DNA of 25,055 nucleotides from CAYJDR01 sp964368965 (GTDB taxonomy: Bacteria; Chrysiogenota; Deferribacteres; Deferribacterales; Mucispirillaceae), in assembly GCA_964368965.1 (NCBI GenBank), contig CAYJDR010000030.1, positions 1-25,055 on the forward strand, read 5' to 3'. The position numbers and the translations under genes were made by a program. Under the pieces are notes generated by a model. That model saw only the letters and a list, made by a program, of their open reading frames with translations, searched no databases and was not told the DNA's origin. The first letter of the stretch is position 1. Each line of letters opens with the position of its first letter. Below are positions 6,390 to 14,916 of the stretch, piece after piece.

Positions 6390-7099
6390 TGGATATCGTT
6401 ATCAATAACTTAACAAAAAAGTACGGTGAGCAAATTATCCTGAATGGTATTAGCATTGAGATAAAAGGCTATGGCTCAGTTGGCATAATTGGTGAGTCTG
6501 GCTGTGGTAAGTCTACATTGCTTCGACAGTTAGCGGCAATAGAAACCCCAGAGAGTGGTGAAATTGTTATTAATAATCTATCACCTATTATAGATAGAAG
6601 CGAGTTTTTAGAGCGAATAGGGGTTGTGTTTCAGAAGCATAACCTTTTTCCACATTTGACATTAAAAAAGAATATTACACTCATTTTAACTAAACTAAAA
6701 GGGTATGAGCAACAACAAGCAGACAATAAAGCTGATGAGTTGCTAAAAAAGCTATTTATAGAAAATGAGGCAGGTAAACAGCCGCACCAAGTATCAGGTG
6801 GGCAAGCTCAACGTGGCTCGATAGCTAGAGCATTAGCGACTGACCCTGAATTGATTTTTTTAGATGAACCAACAGCTGCACTTGACCCAATACTAACAGA
6901 TGAAGTATTGAAAGCTGTCACTCAACTTAAAGACGAAGGTAGGCACTTTATATTTATAACACATGAAATATCTTTCTTAAAAGGTTTTGCAGACTATATC
7001 ATTTTCATGAAAGATGGCAACGTTTGTGAGCATGGGGAAGTATCATGCCTTAATAACCCAAAAACAAAGGAGCTTGCAGAGTTTTTAAACGTACATTAG
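6389..7099 (+). CDS. ABC transporter ATPase, polar amino-acid (HisP/GlnQ) type
   Basis: A complete nucleotide-binding subunit of 236 residues. Walker A is GESGCGKST (~34-42), the Q-loop VVFQKHNLFPHLT, the signature SGGQAQRGSIARAL, Walker B LIFLDEPTAALDP and the H-loop FITHE. I start at GTG 6389, which shares one base with the permease stop (TAGTG) and follows an AAGGTGG ribosome-binding site; this gives the normal family length. An ATG at 6317 would add 24 unrelated residues and a 73-bp overlap. It energises the permease encoded just upstream. Confidence 0.93.
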   Translation: MDIVINNLTKKYGEQIILNGISIEIKGYGSVGIIGESGCGKSTLLRQLAAIETPESGEIVINNLSPIIDRSEFLERIGVVFQKHNLFPHLTLKKNITLILTKLKGYEQQQADNKADELLKKLFIENEAGKQPHQVSGGQAQRGSIARALATDPELIFLDEPTAALDPILTDEVLKAVTQLKDEGRHFIFITHEISFLKGFADYIIFMKDGNVCEHGEVSCLNNPKTKELAEFLNVH

Positions 7100-7109
7100 G
7101 GAGAATTGT

Positions 7110-7784
7110 ATGACGATTAAAGAAATCTATGAAAAGTTTGATAAAATAGGGTGTTTGAGTTTTACGACAATCAATGAAAAGGGTGAGCCTGAATCAAGGA
7201 TAGCGCACCTTCGAGCATACGACGATAAAGGTATCTACTTTATGACAATGTTTACAAAAGAGTTTTATAAACAAATGAAGGATACTGCTAAAATATCACT
7301 TTGTGGGCTTGCTGCAAAAACACAAGTTGAACATGATGATAACGGCTTTCCAATATTTGAAAATGGCTATGCAATGCGTATGACTGGCGATGTTGTGGAA
7401 GTATCAATAGATGATATCAAAGCTAAAAACAACCCAATGTTCGATTTCTGCATAAAGGATTATGAGCAATATAATGCAATGGTAGTTATGTGCATAACAG
7501 CTGGCAGGGGCGATATTTTTGACTATGATTTTGAGAAAACCAACCGTGAAAACAAGCTAGAGCGAATATACTTTTCATATAACGGTGCCGATATTAAGTA
7601 CAAAGGTTTGAAGATAAACAATGAAAAATGTATAAGCTGTGGGGCATGTTTAGATAAATGCTCGTTCTTAGCGATAGATGAGGATAGTGGTGTATATACA
7701 ATAAATAAACACCGCTGCGACGAATGTGGTGACTGCTTCCTAAGTTGCCCTATAAAAGCAATATCATATAAAGGTCAATATTGA
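7110..7784 (+). CDS. PNPOx-like flavin-binding domain fused to a 2x[4Fe-4S] ferredoxin domain
   Basis: The 224-residue protein has an N-terminal split-barrel domain of the pyridoxamine 5'-phosphate oxidase-like superfamily (residues ~1-145: IGCLSFTTINEKGEPESRIAHLRAYDDKGIYFMTMFTKEFYKQM). A C-terminal bacterial ferredoxin domain carries two clusters: CISCGACLDKC (~171-181) and CDECGDCFLSCP (~201-212). GGGAGA lies six bases before the ATG. It is the last gene of the transporter operon and ends at a bidirectional terminator. A flavin on the barrel reduced through the two Fe-S clusters would make a small flavin-dependent reductase in the cytoplasm, perhaps acting on what the transporter imports. 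That role is inferred from context only. Confidence 0.85.
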   Translation: MTIKEIYEKFDKIGCLSFTTINEKGEPESRIAHLRAYDDKGIYFMTMFTKEFYKQMKDTAKISLCGLAAKTQVEHDDNGFPIFENGYAMRMTGDVVEVSIDDIKAKNNPMFDFCIKDYEQYNAMVVMCITAGRGDIFDYDFEKTNRENKLERIYFSYNGADIKYKGLKINNEKCISCGACLDKCSFLAIDEDSGVYTINKHRCDECGDCFLSCPIKAISYKGQY

Positions 7785-7795
7785 TTTAAAAATAA

Positions 7796-7832
7796 AGCCC
7801 ATAGCTATAGAAAAGTTATGGGCTGTTTTGTT
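7796..7832. terminator. Bidirectional terminator between the ABC operon and copA
   Basis: The inverted repeat AGCCCATA (7796-7803) and TATGGGCT (7817-7824) extends inwards by three more pairs including a G-U. On the plus strand it is followed by GTTTTGTTATT, on the minus strand by TTTATTTTTAAA. It lies between two convergent stop codons and fits termination in both directions. Confidence 0.75.
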
Positions 7833-7833
7833 A

Positions 7834-10302
7834 TTACTTTACTTCTACTACTTCAAAGCCTGCATCTGTGATAGCGCTTACTAGCACGTCATCTGATACA
7901 TTTTCTAAAATATCAGCAGTTGCTAATTTTTCATCTAAGTTTACTTCTGCATTAGATACGCCTTCAAGGTTATTCAATACTTTTTCAACGCTCATTTTAC
8001 AGTGGTTACAGCTCATGCCGTTTACATAGATTGTTTTTTTCATGATAGATGGTTTCTCCTTTTCAGTATTTATTTCTTCTACTGTAAATAATTTTAATCT
8101 TAATGCGTTTGCGACAACTGATACGGAACTTAAGCTCATCGCAGCTGCAGCGAACATTGGGTTTAATTTTATGCCAAATGGATATAGAACACCAGCAGCA
8201 ACAGGAATAAATGCGATATTATAAAAGAATGCCCAAAACAAGTTTTGTTTGATATTGCGAACTACGGCATAGCTTAAATCTATCGTAGCTACAACATCTT
8301 GCAAACTGTTGCGCACAAGCACAATGTCAGCTGATTCAATAGCTACATCTGTGCCAGCGCCAATAGCAATACCAACATCTGCACGAGTGAGTGCAGGGGC
8401 ATCATTTATACCATCACCAACCATAATGCAACGTTTACCAGCAGCTTGTATTTGTTGTATGACGTCATCTTTATCTTGTGGTAAAACTTCAGCATAGACT
8501 TTGCCAATACCTATGCTTTTCGCGATAGCGTTAGCCGTTTCCTTATGGTCACCCGTAAGCATTACAACTTCTAGACCTTTTGACTGTAATTGTTTGATAG
8601 CGTTTAAACTTTCTGGTTTTACAGTATCAGCAACTGCAATCACACCGATAACTTCATCATTGCATGCAAAGTATATTGGCGTTTTGCCATCGTTTGCAAG
8701 TTGTTCAACTTTTGTAGTAAAGTTTGATATGTTTATGTTGTTATCTGTCATTAGTTTAGCATTACCAGATAAGTATTTTTTATCAGCTATTATGCACTCA
8801 ATACCTAAGCCTGAAAGTGACTTGAATTCAGATATCTCAAGTTGTGGGATATTGGTGTCATTAGCTTTTTTAATAATAGCCTTAGCTATAGGGTGCTCTG
8901 AGCCTTTTTCCATTGATGATGCTATCTGTAATAACTCATTACCATTAGTAGCTATTATATCAGTAACTTGTGGCGTGCCTGATGTTATAGTGCCAGTTTT
9001 ATCCAATACTACGACAGACGTTTTGCTTGCGAGCTCTAAAGCTTCAGCTGATTTTACTAAAATGCCATGCTCAGCAGATTTACCTGTGCCTATCATAATC
9101 GCAAGTGGAGTAGCAAGCCCCAATGCACATGGGCAAGAGATAACAAGCACAGTAATCATCATTGATAGCGCAAACTCAAACCCCATAGTGAAATACCAGT
9201 AGCAACCAGTTAATATCGCCAACACGATAACTATTGGAACAAACACGGCACTTATGCTATCTGCTAGCTTTGATATAGGTGCTTTTGAGTTACTTGCGTT
9301 GTCAACAAGCTTTATGATTTGTGCAAGTGTTGTATCATCACCCACTTTTTCAGCGCGAAATTTGAAGTAGCCACTTGTGTTGATTGTGGCGCTTGTTACG
9401 TTGTCGCCTATTTTCTTTTCAACTGGTATGCTTTCACCTGTGATTGCCGATTGGTCAACATATCCACTACCAAAGGTGACGGTACCATCAACAGCAACTG
9501 CCGAACCTGTTTTAACAATGATGATATCGCCTTTGATGATATCGCTTGCATTTACCGAATGTTCAACGCCGTTCCTCTCAACAATAGCTGTTTTTGGTGC
9601 GAGGTTTATAAGTTTGTTTATTGATTGACTTGTTTTTTGTTTAGAACGTGCTTCAAAGTATTTACCAAGCGTAATAAGCGTTAATATCGTACCAGCTGAC
9701 TCAAAATATAAGTGAATTGACTCAAGCGTACCGAGTGATAGCGCATATATTGCATACACTCCGTATACTATCGCTGAGCCAGAACCGATTGCAACGAGTG
9801 CGTCCATATTAGGCGCACGCTTAACAAGTGTTTTATAGCCGCTTATGAAATATTTCCTGTTAGTGAACGCAATAGGGATAGTTAGTAAAAACTGAGTGAA
9901 AGCAAACGCCACTTGACCTTTAGGTTGCATAAAAATATGTGGAATAGGTAGCATCACCATATGCCCCATACTGATGTACATAAGTGGAATAAAGAATATG
10001 AACGAAACAATAAGCCTATTCTTCATGCTTGTTAGTTCATCATCATATGAGTTGCTGTTTTTTGTTGTGCCGTTATTTGTTGGCTTTACACTATTTTCAC
10101 TTGTGATGCCGAAACCACCTTCGATAACAGTGCTCATAATGACACTAGATGATGTAATTGTTTCATTATAGTCAACAACCATGCTGTTGGATACTAAGTT
10201 TACGCTAACGCTAGCTACACCATCAAGTGTGCCAACGTGTCTATCGATATATGCTGAACAAGCTGAACAGCTCATGCCAGTTATTAAAAATTTTTCTTTC
10301 AT
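7834..10302 (-). CDS. copA: Copper-exporting P1B-type ATPase with an extra C-terminal CopZ-like domain
   Basis: The 822-residue pump has an N-terminal heavy-metal-associated domain (GMSCSAC, ~8-14), eight predicted TM helices, the actuator TGES loop, the metal-site CPC in TM6 (ISCPCALGLATP), phosphorylation DKTGTIT, nucleotide-binding SEHP, and the hinge GDGINDAPAL. The last TM pair carries YN and MSLSSVSV, the PIB-1 Cu(I) signature. Unusually, after the final TM helix there is a linker (~740-753) and a second complete HMA domain with GMSCNHC. ATG 10302 is chosen because AAGGG lies just upstream; a GTG six bases earlier lacks room for a ribosome-binding site. It exports Cu(I) to the periplasm. 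The gene is flanked by terminators, so probably monocistronic. Confidence 0.95.
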   Translation of the reverse strand: MKEKFLITGMSCSACSAYIDRHVGTLDGVASVSVNLVSNSMVVDYNETITSSSVIMSTVIEGGFGITSENSVKPTNNGTTKNSNSYDDELTSMKNRLIVSFIFFIPLMYISMGHMVMLPIPHIFMQPKGQVAFAFTQFLLTIPIAFTNRKYFISGYKTLVKRAPNMDALVAIGSGSAIVYGVYAIYALSLGTLESIHLYFESAGTILTLITLGKYFEARSKQKTSQSINKLINLAPKTAIVERNGVEHSVNASDIIKGDIIIVKTGSAVAVDGTVTFGSGYVDQSAITGESIPVEKKIGDNVTSATINTSGYFKFRAEKVGDDTTLAQIIKLVDNASNSKAPISKLADSISAVFVPIVIVLAILTGCYWYFTMGFEFALSMMITVLVISCPCALGLATPLAIMIGTGKSAEHGILVKSAEALELASKTSVVVLDKTGTITSGTPQVTDIIATNGNELLQIASSMEKGSEHPIAKAIIKKANDTNIPQLEISEFKSLSGLGIECIIADKKYLSGNAKLMTDNNINISNFTTKVEQLANDGKTPIYFACNDEVIGVIAVADTVKPESLNAIKQLQSKGLEVVMLTGDHKETANAIAKSIGIGKVYAEVLPQDKDDVIQQIQAAGKRCIMVGDGINDAPALTRADVGIAIGAGTDVAIESADIVLVRNSLQDVVATIDLSYAVVRNIKQNLFWAFFYNIAFIPVAAGVLYPFGIKLNPMFAAAAMSLSSVSVVANALRLKLFTVEEINTEKEKPSIMKKTIYVNGMSCNHCKMSVEKVLNNLEGVSNAEVNLDEKLATADILENVSDDVLVSAITDAGFEVVEVK
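8041..8060 (-). promoter_or_regulatory. Internal ribosome-binding site and ATG giving a possible free CopZ
   Basis: Within copA, exactly at the junction with the C-terminal HMA domain, the minus strand reads AGGAG (8060-8056), 12 bases, then ATG (8043-8041) in frame. Starting there would yield a 69-residue protein beginning MKKTIYVNGMSCNHC, the size and layout of a free CopZ chaperone. The spacing is longer than ideal. Whether it is used is unknown. Confidence 0.45.
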
Positions 10303-10323
10303 AATCACCCTTTATATGATTGT

Positions 10324-10352
10324 ATCGTAACCCCATATCAGAATGTATGCAA
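10324..10352 (-). promoter_or_regulatory. Candidate copA promoter
   Basis: On the minus strand TTGCAT (10352-10347), a 17-bp spacer and TACGAT (10329-10324) lie in the 51 bp between the ccmF terminator and copA. An alternative -10, TACAAT (10324-10319), has a better hexamer but no well-spaced -35. No recognisable CsoR, CueR or CopY operator was seen. Confidence 0.4.
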
Positions 10353-10353
10353 C

Positions 10354-10383
10354 AAAAAAAGACACAACCGAAGTTGTGCCTTT
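10354..10383 (-). terminator. Rho-independent terminator after ccmF
   Basis: On the minus strand GGCACAAC-TTCG-GTTGTGTC is followed by seven T. The stem is 8 bp with one G-U pair and a stable UUCG tetraloop, extended by flanking A-U pairs. It lies ten bases after the ccmF stop codon. Confidence 0.9.
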
Positions 10384-10389
10384 GAAAAA

Positions 10390-12336
10390 TTATTTACTGT
10401 TTGTATCTTCAGTAGGTTTTTCACGCCTAAAGTTCATAGCGCCGTAGCATGCTGCTAATATCATTAAGATAGATCCAGCCCAGATCCAGCCAATCAATGG
10501 TTGGAAGATACCTTGTATCCTAACTAGGTTTTGGTTAACATCATAACCTGACAGAATGAAGTATAAATCGCCTTTAAACATCGAGTAGTAAGAAACTTCA
10601 CCGAATGTTTGGTCAGGGCGGTTGTTGTATAAGCGGTTCTCTGGGTAAGCCCAAGAGATTTCTTGCCCATCTTTAGTGACCCTAATTGGCAAGTAGTTAG
10701 AGATGTAGTTCGCAACTTTCTCTGTGTGGATTTGGCCAACTTCAAGAGTGTAGTCACCCATAGATGTGTTTAGCGCAACTGTAGTGTTTTGCTCGAGTAT
10801 TTCGTCAATGCTTTCATTGTAGAAAGCTGAAAGAGTAACACCGAAAGCAATTAATATAACACCTAAGTGGATAAACATAGCACCATAGAAAGTGTTTGCT
10901 GTTTTTAAAGATTTTATGCCACCTTTTGCAAGTGTTGTGAAAATCTTGTATAGCACAGCGAATATAGCAAACGATGAAACACCAACTAGTATCAATGGAG
11001 ATAGAAGCGTGTAGCCAGCCATGAAGAAGCCAACCATAGCAACAATCATAAATATAAAAGCAGGGAGGATCAGTTTTAAAAACTTATTCACACCTTGCTT
11101 GCCAAATGATACAAGTGGAGCAATACCACTACCTAGTATAATCAACATAAAGAACGGCATAGATACTCTATTAAAGTATGCTAACTCTACAGTTGTTTTC
11201 GTAGCTGAAAATAGCTCCGTAATCCATGGGCGGAAAGTACCAAATAATATAACAAACATAACGCCAACAAATAGCCAGTTTGATATAAATACAAGGCCTT
11301 CACGGCTTAGGTAGTAGAAGTCTGATGTATCTTCAAGTTCACGCTTGCTTTTGTACATATAGTAGATGTATATTGCAGCAGTGATAGCTATGAATATCAA
11401 GAAATAGTTACCAATAGGGTTTTTACCGAACGTATGTACAGAGTCGATAACACCACTACGAGTGATGAATGTACCTAATACAGTAAGTTCAAAAGTTAAT
11501 AAGCTGAGTGAAAATGTCCACGCTTTAAGCTTGCCATTACGCATGTATACATGTGCAGAGTGCAATAATGCAGTAGCTGTAAGCCAAGGGAATAGAGAAG
11601 CGTTCTCAACAGGATCCCATGCCCAGTAGCCACCCCAGCCAAGCTCAACATAAGCCCACCAGCCACCAATAACGATACCAGCAGTTAGGAATGCCCAAGT
11701 GATAAGTGTCCAGCCGCGGCTAAGTTTAATCCACTCAGAAGAGAAGTTTTTGATAAGTAATGCTGCAAATGAGTGTGCAACAACAACGTTAAAGCCAACA
11801 TAACCAACAAATGTAGCAGGTGGGTGGATAACCATACCTGGGTTTTGCAGCATAGGGTTCATACCATAGCCATCACGTTGGATAAAATCCAACATTTCAA
11901 ATGGGTTTTGGAAAAAACAAACCAAGAATGCGAAAAATGCTGATGAAACAGATAAAGCTAGATAAACCGCTGCCCTGTAAGACATTGATTGTTTTTTGAG
12001 ACGGAATATCTCAATTGCAGAAAACAATACAAGCAGAAGTAACCAGAATAATAAAGAACCAGCACGACCAGCCCAAAATGCGCTAATTTTATAAAAAAGC
12101 GGCAAGGAAAGGTCTGTGTAGCTTGCAACGTAAGTAAGTGAAAAATCACTTGTAACAAGCGCAACAAGTAGCAAGATAGATGCAACAACTGTCAAACCAA
12201 CAGATGCTAAGAATACATTGTTTGCAATCTTAAAGTAGCTCTCTGACTTGTTAGATAGTGCAAGCACATAAAGAACAGACGCACCAATGGCGCTCAATAA
12301 CACGAAAATCTCAATAGCGTAACCTATAGGACCCAC
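10390..12336 (-). CDS. ccmF: Cytochrome c heme lyase subunit CcmF (System I maturation)
   Basis: This 648-residue polytopic membrane protein carries the heme-handling tryptophan-rich WWD segment (WGGYWAWDPVENASLFPWL, 234-252) and the conserved histidine motif HPPATFVGY (171-179), followed by HSAHVY (259-264). About 15 hydrophobic segments are visible, and a large C-terminal periplasmic part (~510-615) precedes the last TM helix, as in CcmF rather than the shorter CcsA or CcmC. The start is GTG 12336, preceded by a near-perfect Shine-Dalgarno GGGAGGTGAT. It ligates heme to apocytochromes in the periplasm, and the tetraheme cytochrome in this window is a plausible client. Other ccm genes are not in the window. 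It lies 76 bp behind the TPR gene and may be cotranscribed with it. Confidence 0.93.
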   Translation of the reverse strand: MGPIGYAIEIFVLLSAIGASVLYVLALSNKSESYFKIANNVFLASVGLTVVASILLLVALVTSDFSLTYVASYTDLSLPLFYKISAFWAGRAGSLLFWLLLLVLFSAIEIFRLKKQSMSYRAAVYLALSVSSAFFAFLVCFFQNPFEMLDFIQRDGYGMNPMLQNPGMVIHPPATFVGYVGFNVVVAHSFAALLIKNFSSEWIKLSRGWTLITWAFLTAGIVIGGWWAYVELGWGGYWAWDPVENASLFPWLTATALLHSAHVYMRNGKLKAWTFSLSLLTFELTVLGTFITRSGVIDSVHTFGKNPIGNYFLIFIAITAAIYIYYMYKSKRELEDTSDFYYLSREGLVFISNWLFVGVMFVILFGTFRPWITELFSATKTTVELAYFNRVSMPFFMLIILGSGIAPLVSFGKQGVNKFLKLILPAFIFMIVAMVGFFMAGYTLLSPLILVGVSSFAIFAVLYKIFTTLAKGGIKSLKTANTFYGAMFIHLGVILIAFGVTLSAFYNESIDEILEQNTTVALNTSMGDYTLEVGQIHTEKVANYISNYLPIRVTKDGQEISWAYPENRLYNNRPDQTFGEVSYYSMFKGDLYFILSGYDVNQNLVRIQGIFQPLIGWIWAGSILMILAACYGAMNFRREKPTEDTNSK

Positions 12337-12342
12337 ATATCA

Positions 12343-12366
12343 CCTCCCAAAAATATTAATAGGAGG
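12343..12366 (-). promoter_or_regulatory. Possible hairpin masking the ccmF ribosome-binding site
   Basis: On the minus strand CCTCC (12366-12362) lies 14 bases before GGAGG (12347-12343), the Shine-Dalgarno core of ccmF. The five base pairs could hide the ribosome-binding site in the transcript. The stem is short, so this is tentative. Confidence 0.3.
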
Positions 12367-12412
12367 ATAGTACATAATTGTGTAGTAAATATGTAGATTG
12401 AGTCTATAATCG

Positions 12413-14722
12413 CTATAAATCGCACATATTTAATTGTTTTTCGAGTTTTTCATATTTTTTTCTTGATGTGATATCATCATTATCTAATTCGTATGATTTT
12501 TTATACATCGATATTGCGTCTAATATGTTGCCATTTTTTTCATAAGCGCGTGCGAGATTGTAGTAGTTGTAGAAAGCTAGTGGCGCTACTGAAATCGCAT
12601 TTCTGTAGGCAGTAATGGCATCAGCATTGTTTTTCGTCATCGAATATAGTCTGCCTAAATTGGACCATGCATCAGCATTTTTTGCATCAAGCCCCACATA
12701 GTTGACAAATGCTTTTATTGCTTCATCAATATTGCCCAGTTTTTCGTTAGCTTTTGCATAACCTAGCCATGCTGTGTATACATCAATATTTAACTCAATA
12801 GCGCTAAGATATAAATCTTTTGCAAGTTCATATTTTCTTAAGTGCATGGCAGAGTTTCCAGCTGCTTCGTAAATTGAATTGATTGAACCTTTAAGTTTGC
12901 ATGCTTCTAGGTACATCTCAAGTGCTTCTTCATATTTGCCTAAATGTTCATAGGTGTATGCGCTAGCGGCAATGATTATTTGCTTATCAGGTGCAAGCCT
13001 TGTGGCAGTAATATATGTATCTAGCGCTAGGTCAAAGTTTTTCATACCTGTATGTGCATTACCTAGTTGGTAGTGGAAATCAGGGTTTAATGGGTTGTTA
13101 TCAATAGCTAGCGAGAACGCCTCTATCGCATTACCATAGTCAGCTAGTTCATTATATACGCCACCTAATAGCCCATAGTAGTCAGCAATTTTTTCTGTGT
13201 CGTTTGGCTCATATTCACTGCAGTATTGTATTGCATTGTTGAAATAGTTTACGGCAGTATCATATTGCTCTACGAGTGCATAAACACAGCCAAGGCACTT
13301 ATGTATTTCATGGTTGTGGGTGTCAAAACTTAGTGCGTGTTTATATGCCTCAACGGCTTTGCGGTATTGTTTTAAGCTTTCATATGCAATAGCTCTTATT
13401 GTAGAGGCTTCGATATTATCTTCACCTAGTTGTATAAACTTATTGATAGCAACTATTGCATTTTCATATTCTCGTGATGATATGTATGCTTTTGCTAAGT
13501 TCATGTAAGGCACTGGGTTATTAGGTGTTTTACTAACAGCGTCTAAGTATAGTTTAACGGCTTCTTCTGGTGCTTTTTCATTAATATAGCAAAAAGCTAG
13601 ATTTGCTGTGATGGTATCATTATCAGGTGCAAGCCTATGTGCTTTTTTCATCTCTAACAATGCTTGTGCTGTTAAGCCTTTGTCACTCAAGGCATTACCA
13701 AGAAGTTTATGGTATTCAGAATTTAGAGGAGCTAGTTTAACAGCTGTGCTAAATGCGCTAACAGCTTGTTCGTAAGATTCTGCTTTGCCATATAATTTGC
13801 CTAGGTTTGCCCAATTTGTAGCGTCTTGTGGGTTGATTTCACAAACTCGTTTGAAGCATTGGAACGCTTCATCGTTTCTGCCTTGTGTAGCGTGGATATA
13901 GCCTTTATTGAACCATGCAATCTCATTGTTTTCATCAACATCAATAACGTTGTTGAATGCAACTATTGCTTTGTCATATTGTTTTACAGAAAGATATGTT
14001 AACCCAACAGCAACCAGATATATTGGGTTGTTTGATATGGATATAGTTTTTTCAAACATTTCAAGTGCTTTGTCGATCTTGCCTAGGTGCTTATAGAACA
14101 AGCCAAGATTGTACCATACTTCGTCATTATATGGTTCAGCGTCGGTTGCATTAAGGTATGCTTCTTCTGCTTCATCAGGTTTGCCAAGTTTAGTATATGA
14201 ATATGCTAAGTTACTCCAGCGATATGCTTCAAAGCTATCATTTTCTGCAGCGTTTTTGAACGCATTTACAGATGTATCCATGTCATTTAACATTGCCGAT
14301 TCAACACCTAACATATGGTGATATTCAGCTGAGCTAGGCGATATATCGACAGCATGCTGGAAAGACTCTTGTGCAAGTTTATGCTGGTTGGCATTTCGGT
14401 ATGTAAGCCCAAGTTCATACCAAATAGGCGCAAAGGTATCTGTAAATTCAAGTAGGTAGTTGAAAGTGTCGAGTGCTTTGTTGCTTTCGCCAATCTCTCG
14501 ATATGTAACACCTAAGTGATACATTATTATAAGGTTGTCGGGTTCATGTTTTATGGCTTCTTCAAATGCTCTGTTGGCGTTGTGGTAGTCTTCGCGTTCA
14601 CTATATTTCACGCCTTCTTGCAGACATTTTATTGCAACTTCATTCGTCGCAGAGATTTTGCCACAGTTATTACAACTAACACTCATATTAGATAAACTGT
14701 TTTCACAAGTAATGCATATCAT
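12413..14722 (-). CDS. Large tetratricopeptide-repeat protein with N-terminal zinc ribbon
   Basis: The 769-residue protein opens with a small zinc-ribbon-like motif, CITC (3-6) and CNNC (17-20). About twenty TPR units of 34 residues then fill almost the whole length (for example YHLGVTYREIGESNKALDTF, WYELGLTYRNANQHKLAQESF, WSNLGRLYSMTKNNADAITAY). No signal peptide or TM segment is seen, so it is cytoplasmic. The start is ATG 14722: GGAGG at 14732-14728 is five bases upstream, whereas an ATG at 14734 overlaps that site. It lies upstream of ccmF on the same strand and divergent from ackA. A scaffold for protein-protein contacts is the family expectation; partners are unknown, though TPR proteins such as CcmI (CcmH C-terminal part) do act in cytochrome c maturation in the periplasm. 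Confidence 0.85.
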   Translation of the reverse strand: MICITCENSLSNMSVSCNNCGKISATNEVAIKCLQEGVKYSEREDYHNANRAFEEAIKHEPDNLIIMYHLGVTYREIGESNKALDTFNYLLEFTDTFAPIWYELGLTYRNANQHKLAQESFQHAVDISPSSAEYHHMLGVESAMLNDMDTSVNAFKNAAENDSFEAYRWSNLAYSYTKLGKPDEAEEAYLNATDAEPYNDEVWYNLGLFYKHLGKIDKALEMFEKTISISNNPIYLVAVGLTYLSVKQYDKAIVAFNNVIDVDENNEIAWFNKGYIHATQGRNDEAFQCFKRVCEINPQDATNWANLGKLYGKAESYEQAVSAFSTAVKLAPLNSEYHKLLGNALSDKGLTAQALLEMKKAHRLAPDNDTITANLAFCYINEKAPEEAVKLYLDAVSKTPNNPVPYMNLAKAYISSREYENAIVAINKFIQLGEDNIEASTIRAIAYESLKQYRKAVEAYKHALSFDTHNHEIHKCLGCVYALVEQYDTAVNYFNNAIQYCSEYEPNDTEKIADYYGLLGGVYNELADYGNAIEAFSLAIDNNPLNPDFHYQLGNAHTGMKNFDLALDTYITATRLAPDKQIIIAASAYTYEHLGKYEEALEMYLEACKLKGSINSIYEAAGNSAMHLRKYELAKDLYLSAIELNIDVYTAWLGYAKANEKLGNIDEAIKAFVNYVGLDAKNADAWSNLGRLYSMTKNNADAITAYRNAISVAPLAFYNYYNLARAYEKNGNILDAISMYKKSYELDNDDITSRKKYEKLEKQLNMCDL

Positions 14723-14853
14723 CATTGCCTCCATTGGTGTGCGATATCAATGCAATATAGCAAAATCATTTGTACAACAAGGCTATATACAATTATCATA
14801 ATATATTATTTATTTAATTGCAAGTAATTATGTATGATTTCTTATTTTAATTA

Positions 14854-14882
14854 TTTACAACGGATTAAAGAAAGGGTAGTAT
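14854..14882 (+). promoter_or_regulatory. Candidate ackA promoter
   Basis: TTTACA (14854-14859), a 17-bp spacer and TAGTAT (14877-14882) form a sigma70-like promoter 34 bp before the ackA start. The remaining 14735-14853 between the divergent TPR gene and ackA is AT-rich, with no further site I can support. Confidence 0.5.
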
Positions 14883-14916
14883 CAAATTTTATATCTAAGA
14901 ATTATTAAGGTGAAGC

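Noticed and set aside
8501..9202. A 233-codon open frame on the plus strand.
   Set aside because: It is antisense to copA, has no ribosome-binding site or recognisable domain, and reflects codon bias of the real gene on the other strand.
12413..14722. Regular periodic sequence suggestive of a DNA repeat array.
   Set aside because: The periodicity of about 102 bp is in the protein (34-residue TPR units); the DNA copies are too divergent for a CRISPR or tandem repeat array.
14723..14734. ATG 14734 as start of the TPR protein.
   Set aside because: The GGAGG ribosome-binding site lies inside the first codons that this start would use; ATG 14722 is correctly spaced.
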